From NCBI GenBank assembly GCA_049317725.1, contig JBMOHS010000106.1, positions 1-14,120 of the forward strand: a DNA stretch of 14,120 nt. Direction: 5' to 3'. This DNA comes from CAIOZW01 sp049317725 (GTDB lineage Bacteria > Acidobacteriota > Blastocatellia > RBC074). Position 1 is the first letter of the stretch; every line of letters begins with the position of its first letter. A program made the position numbers and the translations under genes. Below are positions 5,929 to 11,343 of the stretch, piece after piece. Under the pieces are notes generated by a model. That model was not told the DNA's origin and searched no databases. It saw nothing but the letters and a program-made list of their open reading frames with translations.

Positions 5929-6248
5929 CATTTACCAGATTAAGACTAAAGACGGGACCAGACACCAGATTGGGAATTGAGATCATTACTTGGCGAGCCA
6001 GAGGACGGCAAGCACCGTTCTGTCCGGTATTGCCTTCGGGCGAGTGCACCTGAAGATTGACCGAAGGGGGAAGCAAATCCCCGGGAGGGGAGAGGGCATT
6101 CCTGGGTCAGACGCCGATGGTGCGCTGAAGATGAGGGCCCGTAAGGGCCGGCTTGGACGTTCCAGATGTGTCCCTGGGGGATCACCGTATCCTCTGCCCC
6201 GTCCTTACACAACCGACGATCGCTTTGAGTCGTGCAAAGGAAGCGAAT
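5929..6248 (+). other. Long GC-rich leader without a credible gene
   Basis: About 320 nt lie between the predicted transcription start and the TPR start codon. Local hairpins are visible: AGGACGG pairs with CCGTTCT around CAAGCA (near 6001-6021, one G-T pair), and GGCCC pairs with GGGCC around the GNRA-type tetraloop GTAA (6136-6149). GGGG/CCCC pairings also occur near 6065-6083 and 6175-6200. Reading frames here have no ribosome-binding site and run into the TPR gene out of frame. I recognise no known riboswitch, 6S, tmRNA or RNase P signature. It may be a regulatory leader or an unassigned RNA. Confidence 0.4.
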
Positions 6249-7259
6249 ATGAGGGAGTCAGTCGGCAAGGGTTCAAAAACCAAAGGAAATGCGGAGAAGG
6301 CGGCGGCGATTCCCGCGCGAACACAAGTGGTCGTGCAGCAAGAGGCCTCTGTGGTTCCCCCTCCTGCGGCAAAACGGTCCAAGGCCGCAACGAAGTCGAC
6401 TCCGACAGTTCCCGCTTCTGCCGCACCATCGCCGTCACCCACCGAACCGAAGGTCACCCCCCTGCCCAACGCGAAAAAGGGAACGTCCGCTTCCACGAAA
6501 GTAAGTACGAAAAGCGTGAAAGAGGGGCGGAAACCGGCTCCTGCCGAACCGATTCCCACGGTCCCTCCCTCTCCACCGTCTCTCCCTAAGAGCAAAAGCC
6601 CCTCTGCCAAGAAGAGTGCCGGGAAGACCCAGTCCTTGCCCAAAGCCGCTCCCCCGCGGACGGCTGGCAGAAGTGCCCACCAAAGTGGACTTTCCGCACC
6701 GGTTCCCCCGCAGCCACCCAGCGTGACGGTGGAGCCATTGCACCGCCATCCCTCGGCAATTGCCCTCAAGAGCTTTGAGCAGGCCGTCAAGGTCTTCAAC
6801 CGGCGGCAGTTCGCGGAGGCCAAGACGCTCTTCGAGAATATGGTCGCCAAGTACCCCCAGGAGCTGGAGATTCTCGCCCGCGTTCAGGTCTACGTGCAAG
6901 TCTGCCAACAGCGGCTGACCTCCGCGACCTCGATGCCCGAAACGGCCAGCTCACTCTACGACCAGGGCGTCTTCGCGCTCAACAAAGGGGATCTCCAGTC
7001 GGCCCGCTCCCTCTTCGAGCGGGCACTGGGGCTCAATCCGCGCGACCCTCATCTCTTCTACTCGATGGCAGTCACTCTTCTGCAATCGGGGAAGATCGAC
7101 GAATGCCTGGTCCACCTTGAGCAATGCATTCAGTTGCAACCTCGGTTCCGTTCTCAGGCGCTCAACGATTCAGACTTCACGGAGTTGCGGGAGAATCGGC
7201 AATTTCTGGCGCTGCTGGGGGTGACCTCTCCCTTCGATCGGCTCGAATCCCGCAAGTAG
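6249..7259 (+). CDS. Tetratricopeptide-repeat protein with long basic, Pro/Ala/Lys-rich N-terminal tail
   Basis: A 336-residue protein of unknown function. Residues 1-165 are low-complexity, strongly basic and rich in Lys, Pro, Ala and Ser, with no signal peptide or membrane segment; this resembles bacterial histone-H1-like tails. Residues 170-300 hold TPR helices: SFEQAVKVFNRRQFAEAKTL (175-194), SLYDQGVFALNKGDLQSARSLFERALGLNP (235-264) and a third copy (267-298, LFYSMAVTLLQSGKIDECLVHLEQCIQLQP). TPRs are protein-protein interaction scaffolds. ATG 6249 has AGGA 7 nt upstream; the frame is open 32 codons further but has no other good start. It is driven by the 5894-5922 promoter and ends 9 bp from the convergent amidase gene. 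A cytoplasmic, nucleic-acid- or partner-binding adaptor is an inference only. Confidence 0.85.
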   Translation: MRESVGKGSKTKGNAEKAAAIPARTQVVVQQEASVVPPPAAKRSKAATKSTPTVPASAAPSPSPTEPKVTPLPNAKKGTSASTKVSTKSVKEGRKPAPAEPIPTVPPSPPSLPKSKSPSAKKSAGKTQSLPKAAPPRTAGRSAHQSGLSAPVPPQPPSVTVEPLHRHPSAIALKSFEQAVKVFNRRQFAEAKTLFENMVAKYPQELEILARVQVYVQVCQQRLTSATSMPETASSLYDQGVFALNKGDLQSARSLFERALGLNPRDPHLFYSMAVTLLQSGKIDECLVHLEQCIQLQPRFRSQALNDSDFTELRENRQFLALLGVTSPFDRLESRK

Positions 7260-7268
7260 ATCAACACT

Positions 7269-9251
7269 TCAGAACTGGAGCAGAACGGGGTTGGCGGGAA
7301 CGCCATCGACTGTGAGGCGGAGCGTGCGGGCCCCCACCCCGGAGAGAGCGCGTGGCAACTGGAGATTGAGTTGATCGAGACCGGCGTACTCGCGCGTCGG
7401 GCCAGCATAGGCAACTTCCAGCGAAGGGGAGTGCGGTTCGAGCCCGCCTGTCAAGAGGAGTTGCGCGGCGACGCTTCTTGAGGTTGTCCCTGCCCCCCTC
7501 GCCCGAATCCCCGTACCAAAGAGCACGAGATAGAGACCTTCGGTCTCAGGTCCGAAGAGGATCGGCCGTGGGACAAAGGCTTGAAGGGCCGCGTCATACC
7601 AGGAGGTGGGCTCATAGGTGGCGACTCCACCGGCGGAGAGACGCAGGAGGATGGCGGCTGGAGCTCCCTGCCCCGTAGCATTGGCCGTGAAGAGTGCCGG
7701 AGCGACATCGGTGAGGGGGAGGAGTCCAGCCGCGCGGAGGGTATCCCCACGGGAGAGCAGCAGCGTCGCCGGTCCGAGCGTCAGATCTGCCGGGATCAGG
7801 AGGTTGACCTGCCCTGGGGAGACGTGAAAGAGCGGGACGGGCCACTCCTTCTCGGACGCATCGCGGACTCGAAGGGAGACCCCGCCGAGAGTCGACGGAA
7901 GGGGTGTCGAGGATGCCGCCTCGACCGCTTGGCTCAGTTCTCGCCCAAACGCTGCGGCGATGGAGTCAGGAGCGAGGGGACGGGGCGCAAAGTCAGCGGC
8001 GGAGACGGTCGTCAGTGCAGTGCTTCCCGTCATCTCCTGCAGGACTTCAACGCGCAATTGTGGCAAGAAGAGGTAGAGTGCTTGCCCAGGGCACTCGGTG
8101 GGACTGGGGCCATCGCGATGTCCCGCAATCACCTTGAGTGACAATCCAGAGGAGGCGTGAAAGGCGGCCGTGTAGGGAATGAGATCTCGTTGGTCCGCCT
8201 TCCAGGCTAGAAGACGTCGGAGGCTCTCCCTCGCCTTGAGCGTGGGCAGGCCACTCGTGAAGGTTCCAATCAGCGCCACCCCCATCGTTCCCGCGTTGAC
8301 CCCGCTGAAATGGGCTCCGAGGACATTGTCTCCGCCGGAACGGCCCTCATAGATCACCCCATTCGGATCGATCAGGTAGTTATACCCGAGATCGCTGTAG
8401 CCCCGGTCGAAGATGTGAAAGCTCCAGATGCTGCGCACGACCGCCGGCCAATCGGGGGAGGTGTTGCTGTTGACGGTATGGTGCACAATCAGGTGGGTGA
8501 CCGTGGTGTAGCGGAGGGTGCCATGGCGGGTAATCTGCCCATCGGGACAGCCCCATTCTGTCCGCGTGATGACGGGGGGTCTCGGGGTGGCGATTGGTGT
8601 CGTGGGAGTGAGTGGCCCGGCCTGCAACTCCAGATCGGGGAGGAGCTCACCGCGGGCCCGTCGCTCGATTCGTTGACGTGCGGCTGGAGAGGTCGCTGGG
8701 GGGAAGAACCATCCGACCTCCAGCCGGGCTGGCGCGGGCGAGGCGGCACCTGGAAGACGGTACTGCACATACCGGGTCTTCCCGGGCAGCAGGGTCAGCG
8801 AGTGCTCCCCCTCGGCCCCGAGCTGCTCGGAGCGGCCACTCGATCCACGCTCGTCCGGATCCGCAGTAATCGGCCCTTCCGCCAGTTCCAGCGGAGCCCA
8901 GGAAGACCACTGCTCTCCATCCTCGGAGCTTCGCACTGCCACCGCAAGTCTCGGCCCCGGCAGGGCCACCCAAGCAGTCGTCAGTGCAACCAGGGAGGCG
9001 TCGGGTGGCGGCAAGATCGAAAGCGGGGCAGAGGTCCAAGTGGTCCCCTCGGGGAGGGCAGGAATCGAGACCGTCTCTCGTCTCCGCTCGATGAGCGGCT
9101 GGTCCCTCTCCTGTGCGTATCCGGAAAAGGCCCTCCGCCCCAGACCGAGTCCGAGCAATCCCACCAAGAGCAGCAGGGCGATCCCCTTCCGCCAAGCCCC
9201 TCTTCGCTCTCCCTCGCCAGATCGTCCACGGTCACAATTTCCATCGCCCAT
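7269..9251 (-). CDS. Exported peptidoglycan-recognition-type N-acetylmuramoyl-L-alanine amidase with Solibacter-type C-terminal domain
   Basis: A 660-residue envelope protein. Residues 1-23 are hydrophilic and Arg-rich, 24-38 form a hydrophobic core (IALLLLVGLLGLGLG), and a signal-peptidase site is possible after SGYA (about 46). Residues 60-200 hold a beta-rich region with no family I recognise. The PGRP/amidase_2 domain spans about 226-400: ITRTEWGC, the zinc-ligand pair HHT (His257-258), DLGYNYLIDPNGVIYEGR (288-304), then AGHRDGPSPTECPG with His378 and Cys387 as the other zinc ligands. This domain cleaves the MurNAc-L-Ala bond of peptidoglycan. Residues about 415-660 match the TIGR03437 Solibacter C-terminal pattern: SAADFAPRPLAPDSIAAAFG, VNLLIPADL, APALFTANATGQGAPAA, GLYLVLFGTGIR, VAYAGPTREYAGLDQLNLQLPR and LTVDGVPANPV. 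ATG 9251 has GGGAGG about 10 nt upstream. Convergent with the TPR gene, divergent from the radical SAM gene. Confidence 0.92.
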   Translation of the reverse strand: MGDGNCDRGRSGEGERRGAWRKGIALLLLVGLLGLGLGRRAFSGYAQERDQPLIERRRETVSIPALPEGTTWTSAPLSILPPPDASLVALTTAWVALPGPRLAVAVRSSEDGEQWSSWAPLELAEGPITADPDERGSSGRSEQLGAEGEHSLTLLPGKTRYVQYRLPGAASPAPARLEVGWFFPPATSPAARQRIERRARGELLPDLELQAGPLTPTTPIATPRPPVITRTEWGCPDGQITRHGTLRYTTVTHLIVHHTVNSNTSPDWPAVVRSIWSFHIFDRGYSDLGYNYLIDPNGVIYEGRSGGDNVLGAHFSGVNAGTMGVALIGTFTSGLPTLKARESLRRLLAWKADQRDLIPYTAAFHASSGLSLKVIAGHRDGPSPTECPGQALYLFLPQLRVEVLQEMTGSTALTTVSAADFAPRPLAPDSIAAAFGRELSQAVEAASSTPLPSTLGGVSLRVRDASEKEWPVPLFHVSPGQVNLLIPADLTLGPATLLLSRGDTLRAAGLLPLTDVAPALFTANATGQGAPAAILLRLSAGGVATYEPTSWYDAALQAFVPRPILFGPETEGLYLVLFGTGIRARGAGTTSRSVAAQLLLTGGLEPHSPSLEVAYAGPTREYAGLDQLNLQLPRALSGVGARTLRLTVDGVPANPVLLQF

Positions 9252-9316
9252 TCGCGATCATCCTCCCATTTCCTTCCTCGCAGGCACCACCCGACCCGCT
9301 CTGACTGCTCGCCTTG

Positions 9317-9336
9317 CCCCCCCCTCCCCCACCCCC
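9317..9336. other. G-quadruplex / i-motif-type tract
   Basis: The plus strand reads C8-T-C5-A-C5, so the minus strand reads G5-T-G5-A-G8: enough guanines for four runs of three with 1-2 nt loops. It lies between two divergent genes, about 66 bases upstream of the amidase start and 55 bases upstream of the radical SAM start. Confidence 0.75.
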
Positions 9337-9365
9337 TGGCACAGCAGACGGAAGAGCGGTAGACT
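9336..9365 (+). promoter_or_regulatory. Weak candidate promoter for the radical SAM gene
   Basis: CTGGCA (9336-9341; 4 of 6 to TTGACA), an 18-nt spacer, then TAGACT (9360-9365; 4 of 6 to TATAAT). The predicted start is about 19 nt before ATG 9391. The -35 abuts the C-rich tract. I found no convincing opposite-strand promoter for the amidase in the 139-bp gap. Confidence 0.3.
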
Positions 9366-9390
9366 GGCTTGCCATCAGAGGGATGCCACG

Positions 9391-10416
9391 ATGCGATATG
9401 TTCAGAATCCTCCCAATCCCTGGGTCAACGCACAACACGAATGGATTGGCGAACCACCCGTCGCCAAGCTGGAGGTCTTCGAAGAGACGGCGACCCGGTC
9501 GATCATCAATGGCAATGACAGCCCAGACATCCCCTTCTCCTACTCAGTCAACTGCTACCGGGGGTGCACGCACGGCTGTACCTACTGCTTCTCCCGGCCG
9601 ACGCACGAGTACCTCGGCTTCGGCGCGGGGACCGATTTCGACCGCAAGATCGTCGTCAAGGTTCGCGCCGCCGAACTCCTGCGCGAGGCCTTTCTCAAAC
9701 CGAAGTGGAAAGGGGACCGGCTCATCTTCTCCTTCACCTCGGATCCGTACCTGCCGCTCGAAATCGACTATGGATTGACCCGGCAGTGCCTCGAAGTCTG
9801 TCTCGAATTCCGCAATCCCGTCGGGATCCTGACCAAGTCGGCGCTCATTCGGCGAGATCGGGACTTGTTGGCCGCCCTCGCACGGGAAGCGGGCGTGACC
9901 GTCTACTTGACGATCCCGTTCCTCGATCGCGAGGTGACGCGAGCCCTCGAACCCTTTGCTCCGGGTCCAGAGGCCAGATTTGCCGCGATGTCAGAACTGG
10001 CTGCCGCCGGCATCGAGGTGGGGCTTGCGCTCGCCCCGATCATCCCCGGGCTCAACGAGCACGAAATTCCTGCGCTCCTCGAACGGGCACGCGACGCCGG
10101 CGCGCGCCGTGCCTTCTTTACCCTGCTGCGACTCCCCGGGAGCGTCGAGCCCTACTTTCTCGAACGGCTGCGGGAGAGCCTGCCGCGACAAGCCGACAAG
10201 ATCGAACGGCGACTGCGGGCCATCAAAGGGGGGACACTCAACCGCAGCCTGTTTCACGAACGGATGCGGGGCGAGGGCCCCTGGTGGGATCTGATCACGC
10301 AGACGTTCGCCCTGCACACCCGTCGCCTCGGATTCCAGGTCGAGAGATCGGAAGGGGAAGGCAGACCCAGCCCCTTCCGGCGGCCAGCGGATCGACAGGG
10401 AAGACTCTTCGACTGA
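9391..10416 (+). CDS. Radical SAM protein, spore-photoproduct-lyase-like (PA0069 / Rv2578c group)
   Basis: A cytoplasmic [4Fe-4S]/SAM enzyme of 341 residues, close to the group's usual length. The cluster motif is CTHGCTYC: Cys59-x3-Cys63-x2-Cys66, within NCYRGCTHGCTYCFSRPTHE, with an extra Cys55 just before it. Other family marks are the N-terminal TRSIINGNDSPDIPFSYSVN, YLGFGAGTDFDRKIVVK (74-90), FSFTSDPYLPLE, ILTKSALIRRDRDLL, VYLTIPFLD and LALAPIIPGLNE. The reaction of this group is not established; similarity to spore photoproduct lyase suggests radical chemistry on nucleic acid or its parts, which is inference. ATG 9391 is chosen because the upstream part of the frame is proline-rich and unlike the family; GAGG lies about 10 nt upstream. 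It is isolated between the divergent amidase and the convergent lysozyme-like gene. Confidence 0.92.
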   Translation: MRYVQNPPNPWVNAQHEWIGEPPVAKLEVFEETATRSIINGNDSPDIPFSYSVNCYRGCTHGCTYCFSRPTHEYLGFGAGTDFDRKIVVKVRAAELLREAFLKPKWKGDRLIFSFTSDPYLPLEIDYGLTRQCLEVCLEFRNPVGILTKSALIRRDRDLLAALAREAGVTVYLTIPFLDREVTRALEPFAPGPEARFAAMSELAAAGIEVGLALAPIIPGLNEHEIPALLERARDAGARRAFFTLLRLPGSVEPYFLERLRESLPRQADKIERRLRAIKGGTLNRSLFHERMRGEGPWWDLITQTFALHTRRLGFQVERSEGEGRPSPFRRPADRQGRLFD

Positions 10417-10419
10417 GCT

Positions 10420-10447
10420 GGGACTGACCCGCTCGCCACGAGGTCCC
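10420..10447. other. Bulged hairpin between convergent genes
   Basis: GGGAC (10420-10424) pairs with GTCCC (10443-10447), and CTCG (10432-10435) with CGAG (10439-10442) around CCA. The 3' side is continuous and the 5' side has a 7-nt bulge. It lies in the 43-bp gap between the convergent radical SAM and lysozyme-like genes. There is no T-run, so a terminator role is uncertain. Confidence 0.3.
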
Positions 10448-10459
10448 GGCAACAACGGC

Positions 10460-11239
10460 TCACAAATAGACGATCTCACCTGCCGTATACTCGCGCCGGG
10501 ACTTCTCGATCAGAACGGCCTCTTTTTCGCGGCGGACGAGGAGCCCGGTCAAGCCTGTTCCCTGCCAGATCCGCTTCATCGACCGAAACTGGGCGGCCAT
10601 TCCCGGAAGGTCCCCGTCCTTGACCAGCGTTACCAAGTCCTGCATCTCTTTCCGGGTGGGCCCGGTCAGCTTCGAACCCCGGTTGAAGACAAGGGAGAGC
10701 ATCATCGACTGGGCATCCGCGGGAAGAAACTCGACACCAGGGTAGACACGCCTCGTCTCGATGGCATACTGGACCAAGCTGCGGGTGTAGAAGACTCCCT
10801 TGGCGATGGCAAAGGGGATACGCAAGTCACGCAGGCTCGGAACCAGATCCCGCGCCTTGGTTCCCGTGACTCGCGACGCGACGACCAGTCGCTCGACGAC
10901 CTTCTCGGGCAATTCCCGCCAATCGGACCGGATCTGCGCACGCGTCGCAAAGCCCAGATCATACCCAATCCCGATCGTCACTCCACTCTCTCCCCCTGGC
11001 CAGGTCGGACGGACCAGACGTCGTTCATAGTGCTCTTGGGAGGAGATCTCGAACTCGACGATCAGGTCGAGCCCGACTCGTGAGCATTCGAGGTTATACT
11101 CCGCCGGCGTCGGTGCTTTTCCCAGAACCTGGTCGACCAGCGCCTCCAGCCGGGTCAAGGTAACGGGTCCAACCAGCCCGTCGACCGGCAGCCCCAACCG
11201 CTGTTGCAACCGCTTGATGCGCTCTTCCATTCCCATCAT
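10460..11239 (-). CDS. Peptidoglycan-binding GH24 / T4-lysozyme-like protein
   Basis: A 259-residue predicted muramidase. Residues 6-37 (IKRLQQRLGLPVDGLVGPVTL) match a PG_binding_1 cell-wall anchor. Residues about 54-250 resemble GH24/T4-type lysozyme: an N-terminal helix with Glu62/Glu64 as candidate catalytic acids, GVTIGIGYDLG (86-96) equivalent to the T4 TIGIGH loop, LSLVFNRGS (181-189) like the helix FNxG motif, and GLTGLLVRREKEAVL (229-243) like the C-terminal GL-RRxxE signature. No signal peptide or membrane segment is visible. The frame is open to an ATG at 11302, but that lies inside the terminator-like hairpin. ATG 11239, preceded by GTG 11242 and a GAGGGG Shine-Dalgarno, is preferred. 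It lies downstream of the receptor gene on the same strand. Alternatives are a phage-derived endolysin, a secreted effector or a wall-remodelling enzyme exported by another route. Confidence 0.82.
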   Translation of the reverse strand: MMGMEERIKRLQQRLGLPVDGLVGPVTLTRLEALVDQVLGKAPTPAEYNLECSRVGLDLIVEFEISSQEHYERRLVRPTWPGGESGVTIGIGYDLGFATRAQIRSDWRELPEKVVERLVVASRVTGTKARDLVPSLRDLRIPFAIAKGVFYTRSLVQYAIETRRVYPGVEFLPADAQSMMLSLVFNRGSKLTGPTRKEMQDLVTLVKDGDLPGMAAQFRSMKRIWQGTGLTGLLVRREKEAVLIEKSRREYTAGEIVYL

Positions 11240-11254
11240 CACCAGTCCCCCCTC

Positions 11255-11317
11255 AAAGAAAATCGGGCGCCCACCCCGATCGGACCGGAGATCCCGGTCC
11301 ATCGAAGATGGGCGCCC
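11255..11317 (-). terminator. Large terminator-type hairpin after the receptor gene
   Basis: Outer arms GGGCGCCCA and TGGGCGCCC (9 bp; 11309-11317 and 11265-11273) enclose inner arms CGAT-GGACCGG and CCGGTCC-ATCG (11 bp with one bulged base) around a 5-nt loop. On the minus strand the stem is followed by ATTTTCTTT (11263-11255). It lies 27 bases past the receptor stop codon and ends about 16 bases before the lysozyme-like start. Confidence 0.75.
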
Positions 11318-11343
11318 CGCCTCGGTTGAGCGGATTCGCTCGA

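Noticed and set aside
5929..6248. Fluoride, c-di-GMP, TPP or cobalamin riboswitch, or 6S/tmRNA
   Set aside because: Only scattered matches such as GATGG and GATGA; the conserved cores of these RNAs are not present.
5990..6589. 199-codon frame in the leader running into the TPR gene
   Set aside because: No ribosome-binding site, over 300 bases overlapping the TPR gene out of frame, and Gly/Arg/Ser-rich composition without motifs.
8310..9362. 350-codon plus-strand frame opposite the amidase gene
   Set aside because: Low-complexity Arg/Gly/Pro/Ser text typical of antisense frames; the minus-strand frame carries clear domain motifs.
11240..11302. N-terminal extension of the lysozyme-like protein from ATG 11302
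   Set aside because: The ATG and the following codons lie within the terminator hairpin, give no signal peptide and have no family similarity.
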